This document shows positions 1-7,529 of a stretch of 64,000 bases of DNA, piece by piece. This DNA is from a virus. Position numbers and translations under genes: made by a program. The stretch spans positions 27,776 to 91,775 of IMG/VR virus record IMGVR_UViG_3300037502_004185. One strand, written 5' to 3'. The notes beneath the pieces are model-generated. The model was not told where the DNA came from. It did not search any database and saw nothing but the letters and a program-made list of their open reading frames with translations. Numbering within the stretch: the first letter of the stretch is position 1; each line of letters starts with the position of its first letter.

Positions 1-245
1 TGTGCCGCAGAACTGTTAGCAACAATCATTGGTACGGTCATCATTAAAGCAGCGTTCGCCGCCGTGCTTGTGGTGCTGGTGGATGTTTTAGTTGGCGTAG
101 CGCTGCGAACTGGTGTTACCGGACGAACGGGCGTAGGAGCAACACGAACTGGCATAGGGGCAACTCGAACAGGGGTTACTACTGGCGCTGAATGCGCTTG
201 AAAAGCGGCCAGCAAGGCCGCCGCTAATGTGACTTTCTTAAGCAT
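1..245 (-). CDS. Secreted or periplasmic protein, truncated by the window edge
   Basis: A leftward reading frame opens at an ATG at 243-245 that overlaps the stop codon of the upstream gene (TAATG), so the two are probably translationally coupled. The first residues (MLKKVTLAAALLAAFQAHS) look like a Sec signal peptide: two lysines followed by an Ala/Leu-rich core. The mature part starts with imperfect repeats of PVRVAP/PVRPV and a Thr/Ser-rich stretch. The frame is open to the left end of the window, so the C-terminus is missing. I do not recognise a family; a cell-envelope or surface protein is the only inference the sequence allows. Confidence 0.5.
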   Translation of the reverse strand, partial: MLKKVTLAAALLAAFQAHSAPVVTPVRVAPMPVRVAPTPVRPVTPVRSATPTKTSTSTTSTAANAALMMTVPMIVANSSAA

Positions 246-826
246 TAGTGAATTGTCTCCCCATTAATTTCAACTCGCTTAACGTTCGCTACCTCAAATG
301 ATTCACCTGCATCGGTTTCAACTCTCAGTGCGGTTAGCACGTCCATCACAATTTCAATAAGCTGCTTAGTATTTTCTGACGTACCACCAAGGCGCTCATC
401 TACAGCGCTGACACTGTTTTTAAGGTTCTCAACTAGGAAGTCACAAGCCTGTTGAGAAAGGCTGGCTAATGCTAATGGCAAGTGTTTTTCCGGCGTGAAA
501 TCATCCTCACCCTCGTAGATATATTCCAGATTGTCAGCCGCTCCCATAGACATTTGAAACAGCTTGTCATCCATCAGTAGAGATTCAGCAATCTTGGTAG
601 CGACTCCAATAACTACTTGAGGCGGTACTGCATCTTCGTCGTTCTCGTCGTACTCGTAGGATTTATCAACGTGCATTGGTATAGCTTGAAGAACCGTGTC
701 ACGAACTGCGCGGTAATGGTCGAAGTAGTACGGAGCCATCAAGATAACGCCGCCCGTTTCTGGATTAAAACCAACCATCATGTTGTTCAGCTTGCATTCG
801 GTTTCAATTCTGTTTGGAGTATTCAT
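245..826 (-). CDS. Hypothetical acidic protein, 193 aa
   Basis: Unrecognised soluble, acidic protein with no transmembrane segment. Two in-frame ATGs lie close together (832 and 826). The second is preferred because the GAGAGG Shine-Dalgarno sequence sits 7 nt upstream of it but only about 1 nt from the first. It is the penultimate gene of the leftward ssb operon and is coupled to the secreted-protein gene that follows. The acidic patch around residues 55-65 (DENDEDAVPP) is the only striking composition feature. Confidence 0.6.
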   Translation of the reverse strand: MNTPNRIETECKLNNMMVGFNPETGGVILMAPYYFDHYRAVRDTVLQAIPMHVDKSYEYDENDEDAVPPQVVIGVATKIAESLLMDDKLFQMSMGAADNLEYIYEGEDDFTPEKHLPLALASLSQQACDFLVENLKNSVSAVDERLGGTSENTKQLIEIVMDVLTALRVETDAGESFEVANVKRVEINGETIH

Positions 827-913
827 GCCCATGCCTCTCGGTTTCTGGCTTAAACAAATTTATTAGGGGTAGGAAAAGCAAGGGAGCGTATCCCTTGCGG
901 GTTTAAATTCTTC

Positions 914-1111
914 TCAGTATTTGTGGCTTTGATGTGCCAAGTGTGGGTATTCCTTTTCCAGCATGTACCCTTTGCTGCATTTCTCGCATCGATGCGCAAG
1001 CTCATTACCGACGCGCACTTTGCCTAATCGAACGACATTGCCTTTACACTGCTCGTCATCGCATTGGTACGTCACTAGCACTGCTGAAAATGGCTTGTAT
1101 GTTTCGCTCAC
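914..1111 (-). CDS. Small zinc-ribbon protein, 65 aa
   Basis: Short protein with two cysteine pairs, C-D-D-E-Q-C near residue 20 and C-E-K-C near residue 43, the arrangement of a zinc ribbon. It starts at a GTG that overlaps the stop of the upstream coiled-coil gene (GTGA), with GAGG 8 nt upstream, so it is translationally coupled. The function is unknown; phage zinc ribbons of this size are often nucleic-acid-binding accessory factors, which is only inference here. Confidence 0.6.
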   Translation of the reverse strand: MSETYKPFSAVLVTYQCDDEQCKGNVVRLGKVRVGNELAHRCEKCSKGYMLEKEYPHLAHQSHKY

Positions 1112-2511
1112 TTACGCTTACCTCGTTTCTGATTACGTTTAGGCTTGCTTGGTTTCTTTGGTGTGTCTGGAATACGGCCACCAGCGGAATGCAGCGCGTA
1201 CTCTGTGTTGAATCGTTTGTTGATGCGCTTAATTAGGCTTACGCTGCGTGGCGCGAGCTCTTTCGCACGTTCAATGTGTGTTAGCGCTCGGTTTAGCTCA
1301 TGTTGAGGTACGTAGTCACTTAAGCGCTGCGCAATCTCTACTAAGTTCACTTGAGTACACCAATCCAAATCGAGGACTTTGGCCACACTCACGACTTTCT
1401 TTGTGCGCTTAACCGCACGATCTAAAGCTCGCTCAATTTGGTCTACTGGTACTTGCTTAGCGGCCTCGGTAAATTCTTCCCAATACTCTTGTGGAAGTAG
1501 GCACGATTCGTGTAGCAGCTTAGACATACATAGGGAGCCATCTTCACCAATGTAAGCCGTGTGGCCAGCTCCGGTATGCGTGTTCATTAGGTAAATCAGA
1601 CCAAAACGCTGATCGGGTTTACCTAGACCCTCTTGAGGCTGAATCGCTGTCGCCTTGCAAAGCATGTAGGCTTGCCAATTACCGCCTTTCCAAACGGATT
1701 TAAGATCGTGGTATTGAACCGCTTCACCTAGATATAGGTTGTCGTTGCGTAGTTCTTCGTTTTCGTGAGCAATGATCGCTGCGTAGGCCAACACCTCATC
1801 AATGTTGTGCATCACGTAGTGATAGTTCTCGTCAGCGTTCTTCAACCCCTCGCTCATGCTGTTGATTTGCTCAGTTTGAGTCGCCACCAGCTCACTTAGC
1901 ATTTCGATGTGTTCTTTGCTCTTGGTGAGCTCTGATTCAGTGGCCTTGTATGCCTCATCCAGTGTCGCGTTCTTAGCGGCGGTTGCTTTGCGTTTGTCCT
2001 CGGCAATGCGTAGTTGCTCTTGAACACTCTCAAGTTGCTGATTAAGCGATTCCAGTTCACCAGATGATGCCACTTGGTTAGCCAATGCAGCGGCTACCTT
2101 GTTCTCCACCAGCTTAGGAATGCCGTCCAGTTCTTGTTGAGCGTGACGCAACTCAGTGGTAAGGCGTTTGATCTCAGCTTCTAGGCGTTGGTTGTCCTTA
2201 CCTAGACGCTCGTTTTCTTCGCGTAGCTCGGTTGCAATCTGCTCGGCCTCGTTACGCTTTTTACGCATAACCTCAGTGCCAGCCATTGCGCGGTCACGCG
2301 CTGCAAGGATTTCGGTACGTTCATCAAGCATTGCCTGATATTTTTGCTTTAGCGCCTCGTCGGCCTTGGCCGTGCGTTGGGATAGTTTGAATTGCAAGTC
2401 ATCAATGATGTGCTGCATCAAACCAACAAGCGGGATCTCAAATTCTTTGATTTCAATTGGCGAATTTTCAGGAAGTCCCCAAGGAAGCTCTACAGTAAAA
2501 ACATCGCTCAT
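1108..2511 (-). CDS. Large coiled-coil protein, 467 aa
   Basis: Not recognised. Residues about 45-225 are a long Lys/Glu/Gln-rich heptad-type coiled coil. This is followed by a globular segment (around residues 240-400, with YLGEAVQYHDL and WKGGNWQAYMLCK) and a strongly basic tail rich in Lys, Arg and Pro. The basic tail suggests contact with nucleic acid. The ATG start is supported by a short leader before it. It sits between ssb and the zinc-ribbon gene in a leftward operon, so a DNA-metabolism or plasmid-maintenance role is plausible but unproven. Confidence 0.55.
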   Translation of the reverse strand: MSDVFTVELPWGLPENSPIEIKEFEIPLVGLMQHIIDDLQFKLSQRTAKADEALKQKYQAMLDERTEILAARDRAMAGTEVMRKKRNEAEQIATELREENERLGKDNQRLEAEIKRLTTELRHAQQELDGIPKLVENKVAAALANQVASSGELESLNQQLESVQEQLRIAEDKRKATAAKNATLDEAYKATESELTKSKEHIEMLSELVATQTEQINSMSEGLKNADENYHYVMHNIDEVLAYAAIIAHENEELRNDNLYLGEAVQYHDLKSVWKGGNWQAYMLCKATAIQPQEGLGKPDQRFGLIYLMNTHTGAGHTAYIGEDGSLCMSKLLHESCLLPQEYWEEFTEAAKQVPVDQIERALDRAVKRTKKVVSVAKVLDLDWCTQVNLVEIAQRLSDYVPQHELNRALTHIERAKELAPRSVSLIKRINKRFNTEYALHSAGGRIPDTPKKPSKPKRNQKRGKRK

Positions 2512-2566
2512 CGGAAAATTTCTCTACTACTCAAAAATTGGGATAAGGGAATAGGGTTAAAGTGTT

Positions 2567-2866
2567 TTATTCTTGGTTAGCAAAGCGCTCTAGGCGTTCT
2601 TCTAAGTCATCCAGCCAAACCAGTATTTCGCTACCTTTGTGAACGTAGTCGAGGTCGCTGTCTTGGATTAGTTCGGCCACATGACGCGAACACCCGTTTA
2701 CTTCTGCCGCGATCGCACGGTTACTGAAATAAAAAGCACTTGGTGTGTCAGTAAAATCCGTTTCGCCTGTCGCCTCGCGCATTTCCATAAGCGCTTTAAT
2801 GGTCATTCGACGCAATACAATCAGTAAGTCGTCTTGAGTTGCTAACGCTAAATTTTGTTTACTCAT
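2567..2866 (-). CDS. Small putative DNA-binding protein, 99 aa
   Basis: Unrecognised 99-residue protein whose central part (FSNRAIAAEVNGCSRHVAELI, around residues 48-68) has the spacing of a helix-turn-helix, with small residues at the turn. It begins 3 nt after the ssb stop codon, so it is co-transcribed and probably translationally coupled with ssb. A regulatory role is inferred only from the helix-turn-helix look and the position. Confidence 0.5.
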   Translation of the reverse strand: MSKQNLALATQDDLLIVLRRMTIKALMEMREATGETDFTDTPSAFYFSNRAIAAEVNGCSRHVAELIQDSDLDYVHKGSEILVWLDDLEERLERFANQE

Positions 2867-2869
2867 CGT

Positions 2870-3409
2870 TTAAGCCGCCACGTAACTCAGCATCTTGTAA
2901 TGACGGAACTCGTTCTGGAACGGTATTTCATCGTCAAAGTCCATTGGTGGCTCGCCGTATTGCTGTTGAGATTGATCCCAACCACCCTGTTGCTGTGGTG
3001 AATTCTGTGGTTGTTGAGGTTGACCCCAACCGCCTTGTTGTTGCTGGCCACCAGCGCGGTTATTGCCAAGCATTTGCATCACGCCATTAAAGCCTTGAAC
3101 TACTACCTCTGTGCTGTAACGGTCTTGGCCTTGCTGGTCTTTCCATTTGCGAGTCTGCAATTGACCCTCGATGTAAACTTGTGACCCTTTGCGTAGGAAC
3201 TCCCCCGCCACTTCGGCCAACTTGCCGAACAACACCACTCGATGCCACTCGGTTTTTTCTCGGTTCTCGCCTGACGCTTTATCGCGCCAAGTTTCGGATG
3301 TAGCGACCGTGATATTCGCTACTGCGCCGCCATTTGGTAGGTATCGGATTTCGGGATCTGACCCCAAGTTACCAACCAGAATGACCTTGTTAATGCCTCT
3401 TGAAGCCAT
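2870..3409 (-). CDS. ssb: Single-stranded DNA-binding protein
   Basis: Clear OB-fold SSB of bacterial/phage type: the N-terminus [20 protein letters not shown] and the [15 protein letters not shown] region are diagnostic. A Gln/Gly/Pro-rich linker (around residues 120-155) follows, with several QQGGWG/QQQ runs. The acidic tip MDFDDEIPF, which normally ends SSB and recruits repair proteins, is followed here by about 15 more residues ending in LSYVAA. P1 also carries its own ssb. The gene lies in a leftward operon downstream of an Xre regulator, with a 3-nt gap to the upstream stop. Confidence 0.95.
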   Translation of the reverse strand: MASRGINKVILVGNLGSDPEIRYLPNGGAVANITVATSETWRDKASGENREKTEWHRVVLFGKLAEVAGEFLRKGSQVYIEGQLQTRKWKDQQGQDRYSTEVVVQGFNGVMQMLGNNRAGGQQQQGGWGQPQQPQNSPQQQGGWDQSQQQYGEPPMDFDDEIPFQNEFRHYKMLSYVAA

Positions 3410-3412
3410 TCG

Positions 3413-3715
3413 TTATTCTCCGGTATCTCTCTTTACCGCTTCGTCTCTGTTAGAAATCGCATCACCAAAGAACAAATAACCCACGTCTGTACTTGTGTAG
3501 ACCGCTATCAGTTCTAGGTTTTGCACCCTTGGGTTCACCTCGCCATTCTCGATTTTTCGATAAGTGTCTGGTGATAACCCGATTAACCTGCTCATTTCGA
3601 GTATGGTTAAATCTGCATGCCGTCTCGCTCGCTTGATTCGCGCTGCACGTTGCTGTCGATACTCAAGCGATTGGATTCGAGCGGCCTGTTTAGTCTTTGC
3701 GTCTCGCATTTTCAT
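3413..3715 (-). CDS. Xre-family helix-turn-helix regulator
   Basis: The central segment (LTILEMSRLIGLSPDTYRKI followed by ENGEVNPRVQNLELIAV) is a canonical Cro/CI-type helix-turn-helix in residues about 35-75. The N-terminus is Arg/Gln-rich. Start chosen at 3715 because GGAGAG lies about 7 nt upstream; a longer frame to 3733 lacks a ribosome site. It overlaps the end of the zinc-protein gene and precedes ssb by 3 nt, so it probably regulates its own operon. It could be a phage lysogeny-type repressor, but it lacks the usual C-terminal multimerisation domain. Confidence 0.75.
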   Translation of the reverse strand: MKMRDAKTKQAARIQSLEYRQQRAARIKRARRHADLTILEMSRLIGLSPDTYRKIENGEVNPRVQNLELIAVYTSTDVGYLFFGDAISNRDEAVKRDTGE

Positions 3716-4121
3716 AGAAGCTCTCCACTTCACTTGCTAGTCGTTCTTCCTCGGTTGTAGTCGCCTTAATCAATGCAACGCGATATTCATGTAACCGATT
3801 CTTTGACCAATCGAGGCAGAGCTTTTGCCACTTGATAACGGCAACCGGATCGGAAAGGTCGTAACCAGTCCCAAAACAGCTACAGCACTCCCACTTGCTA
3901 AATAACGACTTGGTGTAACCTGTGCCATTGCAAGTCGGGCAGCGATCCGGTTTGTCGTCCAATGTCACATCGGCATCTTGTAACCGCTTCGCCAGAGCTT
4001 CGCGTTCGTCCGTAAGCTCTATGCCCTCGAATGTATCCAGGATTGATGGTGAGCTTTCGTCTCGCTCTCTTTGCCGTTGTTCCAGTTGAGATCGCTTAAT
4101 TTCAGAAATTTCCTCACTCAT
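3690..4121 (-). CDS. DnaJ-type cysteine-rich zinc protein, 143 aa
   Basis: Contains two CxxCxGxG-like motifs, CPTCNGTGY (around residue 60) and CCSCFGTGYD (around residue 78). This is the pairing found in the zinc-finger region of DnaJ and in small phage proteins that borrow it. There is no J-domain, so it is not a DnaJ chaperone. It is the first gene of the leftward ssb operon, and its leader contains a copy of the ATTCCGAACACA motif (4127-4138) only about 6 nt before the start codon. Confidence 0.65.
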   Translation of the reverse strand: MSEEISEIKRSQLEQRQRERDESSPSILDTFEGIELTDEREALAKRLQDADVTLDDKPDRCPTCNGTGYTKSLFSKWECCSCFGTGYDLSDPVAVIKWQKLCLDWSKNRLHEYRVALIKATTTEEERLASEVESFYENARRKD

Positions 4122-4126
4122 CTTTC

Positions 4127-4138
4127 ATTCCGAACACA
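4127..4138. promoter_or_regulatory. ATTCCGAACACA motif between divergent genes
   Basis: Exact copy of the 12-mer found upstream of several late genes. Read rightward it is followed 28 nt after its first base by TATAAA, a possible -10 for the rightward gene at 4261. Read leftward it sits in the ribosome-binding region of the gene starting at 4121, so a bound protein could also block that gene. Confidence 0.45.
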
Positions 4139-4260
4139 TAAATTTTATGCGGAGTATAAACCCACTTAAAAAACAATGCAAAAAGTATTGATACAAAAAC
4201 CAAAACGATGTATTTTTGTCTCAGCAAACAGGCAAACAGACTCATATGAGGAATCAGCAA

Positions 4261-4494
4261 ATGTCAGAGAACAACAGCAAAAAAGTTCACGACCAAATCC
4301 AAGCAGACGTTAAAGAGTACATGACCAACACCTCGAACAGCGTCTTAGACTTCGCTTTGGCCAATGCAATTAAGAGCGGTCAGAACAACCTATATGACTT
4401 GTGTAAAAAGTGGAAAATCCCTGTAGACAAGCTACTTAGCAAGATAAACACTTCTCTTTTCAAAGTGGATGATGATAAAATCCACCTCGCATAG
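4261..4494 (+). CDS. Small protein of unknown function, 77 aa
   Basis: Rightward gene divergent from the ssb operon. ATG at 4261 is chosen because GAGGAA lies 7 nt upstream; the frame is open further upstream from a TTG but without a ribosome site. The sequence is helical and polar, with a possible helix-turn-helix-like C-terminal half (LYDLCKKWKIPVDKLLSKI). It is a monocistronic unit: the terminator at 4531-4560 follows directly. The position, divergent from an Xre-containing operon and next to a shared operator-like motif, suggests a regulatory role. Confidence 0.6.
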   Translation: MSENNSKKVHDQIQADVKEYMTNTSNSVLDFALANAIKSGQNNLYDLCKKWKIPVDKLLSKINTSLFKVDDDKIHLA

Positions 4495-4530
4495 ACGGAT
4501 ACGTTTAGCTATCGGGATAAGAGTAATGGA

Positions 4531-4560
4531 AAGCTTCGGGGAAACTCGAAGCTTTTTTTT
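4531..4560 (+). terminator. Rho-independent terminator
   Basis: AAGCTTCG and CGAAGCTT form an 8-bp stem around GGGAAACT and run into eight T residues. It ends the 4261-4494 transcript. Confidence 0.85.
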
Positions 4561-4601
4561 CGTTTCAATACTTAATCCGAACGTTCAAGAATTTAAGGCA
4601 T

Positions 4602-4634
4602 AAAAAAAGCGCCCACTCATAGAGCAAGCGCTTA
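4602..4634 (-). terminator. Leftward terminator in the non-coding region
   Basis: On the minus strand, AAGCGCTTGCTC pairs with GAGTGGGCGCTT (G-U wobbles allowed) across a TAT loop and is followed by seven T residues. It would stop leftward transcripts coming from the origin region before they reach the ssb operon. No leftward protein gene lies immediately before it. Confidence 0.65.
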
Positions 4635-4639
4635 CCATT

Positions 4640-5440
4640 CGGAATCCTACCAAAACACCAGCAGCAACAAAATGACAATACAAAAACACACAAATGCAAA
4701 CACTAACTGTCGCATTTAATCCACTCAAAATATCGGTGGAAGGTAAGTCACTTAAAATTAACCAAATAATCTATATATTTAATACATAGCAAATTTATAC
4801 AGATCAAAGATCAAACTGGATGTTATACATGGCCGATTTAAGTTAATGTCGATTTTTGATTATTAGGTTTTCAGTTCGCTTGGGGTGCAAATTTGGCAAG
4901 TGTATAGTGAAAAACAAACGCCTTATGTGATACCGGATCGTTTAGCGTCTTATCACCGTCAAATAGTTGTGTTTAATACTGCCAACACTTAGGCTAATTG
5001 GAAATTAGTGGGCAAAAACTAGCCAAAATGATAGGAAGCTTAACCACTTAAGTTGTACGGGGAAGCATTTTTGTTTTTAACAGGATAAGATGAGTTAACA
5101 GCAATATATTGAATGCGCTAACCCATCTGCTGGAAGCGGCAACTTTCTTTTGAGGTTGGCATCAAGCAGAAAGGGAAAATGAACATGAATTATTGGATAA
5201 AAATCTTGCTCATATCCCGATTCATGTAGAGAAATGAATATTTTTCAAAGCGTTTCTTTATGAGAGGGGAATTATCTGATAACAATGGGACATAAGGACT
5301 TGGGAGCTTTCATGCGCCTAAACCTGAAACAGAAAGGCAACTCGTTTGGGCGTTTGCAAAATTAGCAAAAAGTCTGGAATACTAGGCACAGCAAGACTTG
5401 GAACAAAACGTTCCCTAATAACCTTGATTGTGTGAAGAAT
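4640..5440. other. Non-coding stretch, no gene identified
   Basis: About 800 bp, AT-rich, with no convincing ORF on either strand. It holds a small perfect inverted repeat (CTAATT-GGA-AATTAG, 4994-5008) and a 16-codon frame near 5179 with a weak ribosome site. I see nothing else that can be named. Confidence 0.4.
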
Positions 5441-5442
5441 AT

Positions 5443-5476
5443 AAAAAAAGGCTGGATTCGAAGAACCCAACCTTTA
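5443..5476 (-). terminator. Strong leftward terminator next to the toxin-like locus
   Basis: On the minus strand AAGGTTGGGTT and AATCCAGCCTT form an 11-bp stem with a CTTCG loop, followed by a run of T. It would terminate a leftward RNA transcribed antisense to the 5480-5735 region, as expected for the antitoxin RNA of a type I toxin-antitoxin locus. Confidence 0.7.
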
Positions 5477-5483
5477 ATTAATT

Positions 5484-5500
5484 AGGAGGTAATTATGTAA
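5484..5500 (+). promoter_or_regulatory. Perfect Shine-Dalgarno followed by a start-stop codon pair
   Basis: AGGAGG, five bases, then ATG immediately followed by TAA. A ribosome could load here but make only fMet. It lies about 120 nt upstream of the small hydrophobic ORF and may act as a ribosome standby or decoy in its leader; that role is inference. Confidence 0.35.
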
Positions 5501-5620
5501 TCACCAACCAAGCTCGAAGCAGCTAGAAAGCTTCACTTCGTGTATGCGGGTAAACGATGGCGGCCACCATCAAAAACCCTTGTGCGTTGTCTTTCACCAT
5601 GAGTCTTATTAGAGGAACAA

Positions 5621-5695
5621 ATGGTAAATTTAATTGAACTGATTATAGCAATAATCAATCTCGTCGCCGTTATAGTGCAAGCACTATTCGGTTAA
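5621..5695 (+). CDS. Small hydrophobic peptide, possible type I toxin, 24 aa
   Basis: An ATG preceded by AGAGGAACAA (good ribosome site) opens a 24-codon frame whose peptide, beginning MVNLIELIIAIINLV and ending VQALFG, is almost entirely a single membrane-spanning helix. This is the size and composition of type I toxins such as Ibs, Ldr or Fst, although it matches none I can name. It is followed by a strong hairpin (5704-5733) and lies upstream of the plasmid origin, with a leftward terminator at 5443-5476 suited to an antisense RNA. Not experimentally supported; it could also be a chance frame. Confidence 0.45.
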   Translation: MVNLIELIIAIINLVAVIVQALFG

Positions 5696-5703
5696 CCAAC
5701 GCT

Positions 5704-5733
5704 GCTCTAGAAGTACATTGTTGCTTCTAGAGC
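5704..5733 (+). terminator. Perfect 10-bp hairpin after the small ORF
   Basis: GCTCTAGAAG and CTTCTAGAGC form a perfect stem with a 10-nt loop. There is no good T tract, so it may be a 3'-stabilising structure or processed end rather than a classical terminator. Confidence 0.5.
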
Positions 5734-5914
5734 ACACTTACAACTATCCAATAATTAATATTTCCTGTCAATTCGTGTTTTTGTAAAGGACTCACACAAA
5801 TGCGGTCGCTATTCGTTGTAGCATGCCGTTGTCTATAGCTAGGATCATTAACTCATCCAAACAACAAAAACTTGTTGTGTATGTGGGAAACTGTGTAAAT
5901 CTTTGATTTTCCAG

Positions 5915-5923
5915 TTATCCACA
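5915..5923. promoter_or_regulatory. DnaA box
   Basis: Exact consensus TTATCCACA, about 120 bp before the iteron array and at the edge of an AT-rich segment. It marks the left border of the replication origin. Confidence 0.75.
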
Positions 5924-6040
5924 TACGCTATAAAGATCTATATTTAACTATATCAATCTATGAGAACTATAGAACTATAAGATCTATAGCAACCGTAACG
6001 TATTGATTTTAATTGATTTTAACTCGTTTAAAGATCTTTT

Positions 6041-6210
6041 TTTAGGTCTTTAAGTAACAAGATCTAGGTTTAATTGATCATTTATTAGGTGTTTGTGATC
6101 TTCTTACAGGCTTTAGTGCTACATAATCTAGGTGAAAGTGATCATATATCAGGTGATTGGATAACAGATTTTAGGTGTTTCTGTTCTTAAATGACATATT
6201 TTAGGTGTGT
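6041..6210 (+). repeat. Direct iteron array, 7-8 copies
   Basis: Imperfect repeats with the core TAGGT followed by a T/G-rich half and often GTGATC. The AGGT cores start at 6044, 6066, 6087, 6108 (AGGC), 6130, 6151, 6173 and 6203. The spacings of 22, 21, 21, 22, 21, 22 and 30 bp put nearly all copies on the same face of the helix, two turns apart, as for Rep_3 initiator binding sites. Confidence 0.8.
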
Positions 6211-6285
6211 GAGATGGTTGTATAGGAGTCTTGTCCGGTTTTTTCTACTTTCGAGTCAATGATCACGTCGAATTCCCTCCCATAT

Positions 6286-6349
6286 ACCTAAAATGTGTCA
6301 CATAGCTCATTTCAACCTAGAAAATGTCATCTATCGAGCCCATGACCTA
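6286..6349 (-). repeat. Inverted iterons beside rep
   Basis: Three ACCTA cores (6286, 6315, 6345; 29-30 bp apart) are the reverse complement of the origin iterons. The first, ACCTAAAATGTGTCA, reappears inverted in the rep promoter at 7479-7493. They may serve for copy control by Rep-mediated handcuffing. Confidence 0.65.
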
Positions 6350-6363
6350 AAACTTGTTAGCTA

Positions 6364-7452
6364 TCAGTAATCGTGTGTATCGGTTAGTTCTGAAAGGGTA
6401 TCTATCTTTTCCATTAACGACTCTAATTCATGCATTCCATCATCATGCTTTTGTTGCTCTTTTTCTAAGTGTCGCTTTGACAAGCTAGCTTCAACTTTAA
6501 GAGCGTGGTCTTCTTTACCCACATAGCGGTACGCGATGGCAAGTGATTCTAGTTCAGACTCGGTGAGTCTGACTTGGTTTTGAAGCCTTTTCAATTCAAG
6601 TTGTCGAATTGTCTTAAGAGCATCGTGTTGATTTAGTTCATCAATTGAACCTAGTTTAACCCACCGGAAGAGAAACTTGATTCCAGTAATGGTTCTACCT
6701 TTCTTTACAACCTCAAAACCCTTATCACCTTGGCTGCTTTCTAAAAATAGAAGCTCTTTGCTAATCTGAGGGTGTTCAGAAAGTTCTTTAATGCTTTCCC
6801 TGATACAACGTTTCATAAATACGCTGTTGTTTTTGAAGGAACTTTTATCTTTTTTCAGCTTCCCTGATTCGTCCAAAAGCCCAAATATTCCTTTCAGTTC
6901 ACTAAGCTTTTGCGCATGCATTTCAAAGCCCTTGTCTTTGAAGCGACTAAGCAGTTCGTACAAGCGCTTGGAATACTCCTTTTTCACCTCAAAGAAATTG
7001 CGAGTATTAATCAGAGCAAATCCTTGATTATATTCAATATACTCAGGTTTGAGCATATCGTTAGGAACCATCGTAAGTATGCCGTGTTTATAAGCGATAT
7101 GTTTAAAAAGAGGTCTATAGTCGAATTCAATATCACCTTTCGGGGTTTCCACCTTTATCCCGATTTTTCGACTAGCTAGGCGGTTCGCTACTGGACTTAA
7201 GTTGCTACCGATATGTTTAGACTCAACACCTAACCACTCTGATAATTGATGTGAAGTAAACTCATAGTGTGGTGTTTTCTGTTCCCAATCACTTGGTTTC
7301 ATATGTGCAATCATCAACGCAAACATATCTGCTTCCCTAGCGGATAGATCTTGACGACTAAAGACCAGTTGATGGCCTTTTTTGATATGTTTCGGGAGGT
7401 TATCGCTTACCGCAGGGTAGAAATATTCTTCATCACTCATGCAAATGCACAT
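6364..7452 (-). CDS. Rep_3-type replication initiator protein
   Basis: Plasmid initiator of the Rep_3 superfamily (which includes RepE of F, pPS10 RepA and P1 RepA). The N-terminal winged helix begins HQLVFSRQDLSAREADMFAL and the region EYSKRLYELLSRFKDKG (around residues 160-175) is the typical S-x-R-L-Y-E-L-L segment before the second winged helix, which would bind iterons. Length 350-362 aa is within the family range. Starts are possible at 7452 or 7440 (MSDEEYFYP); neither has a strong ribosome site. It is flanked by iterons on its 3' side and by two iteron-like sites in its promoter, so autoregulation is likely. Confidence 0.85.
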   Translation of the reverse strand: MCICMSDEEYFYPAVSDNLPKHIKKGHQLVFSRQDLSAREADMFALMIAHMKPSDWEQKTPHYEFTSHQLSEWLGVESKHIGSNLSPVANRLASRKIGIKVETPKGDIEFDYRPLFKHIAYKHGILTMVPNDMLKPEYIEYNQGFALINTRNFFEVKKEYSKRLYELLSRFKDKGFEMHAQKLSELKGIFGLLDESGKLKKDKSSFKNNSVFMKRCIRESIKELSEHPQISKELLFLESSQGDKGFEVVKKGRTITGIKFLFRWVKLGSIDELNQHDALKTIRQLELKRLQNQVRLTESELESLAIAYRYVGKEDHALKVEASLSKRHLEKEQQKHDDGMHELESLMEKIDTLSELTDTHDY

Positions 7453-7470
7453 CCATAAATAACAAGATTT

Positions 7471-7495
7471 AGGTAATTATGACACATTTTAGGTC
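7471..7495 (+). promoter_or_regulatory. Iteron-like operator upstream of rep
   Basis: Two AGGT cores 20 bp apart (7471 and 7491), the second within TGACACATTTTAGGT, which matches an inverted iteron at 6286-6300. Located just before the rep start, they are the expected place for Rep to repress its own gene. Confidence 0.6.
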
Positions 7496-7529
7496 ACGCA
7501 TGTATAGAAATACTCACATCAAGCAGTGA

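Larger units (their letters stand above)
5915..6350. other. Plasmid replication origin
   Basis: Ordered parts of an iteron origin: a DnaA box (5915-5923); an AT-rich unwinding region with GATC heptamers AGATCTA at 5934, 5980 and 6060 and AGATCTT at 6032; a direct iteron array (6041-6210); and three inverted iterons (6286-6349) next to the rep gene. The arrangement of DnaA box, Dam heptamers and iterons parallels what is known of P1 oriR. More GATC sites lie within the iterons, so Dam methylation could influence firing. Confidence 0.75.

Noticed and set aside
839-873. ATTAGGGGTAGGA shared with the minus strand near 19845
   Set aside because: A single 13-mer pair is expected by chance in 64 kb and has no shared context.
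5443-5476. Segment with TTCGAAT that looks like a tRNA T-loop
   Set aside because: No acceptor or anticodon arms at proper distance; it fits a terminator hairpin better.
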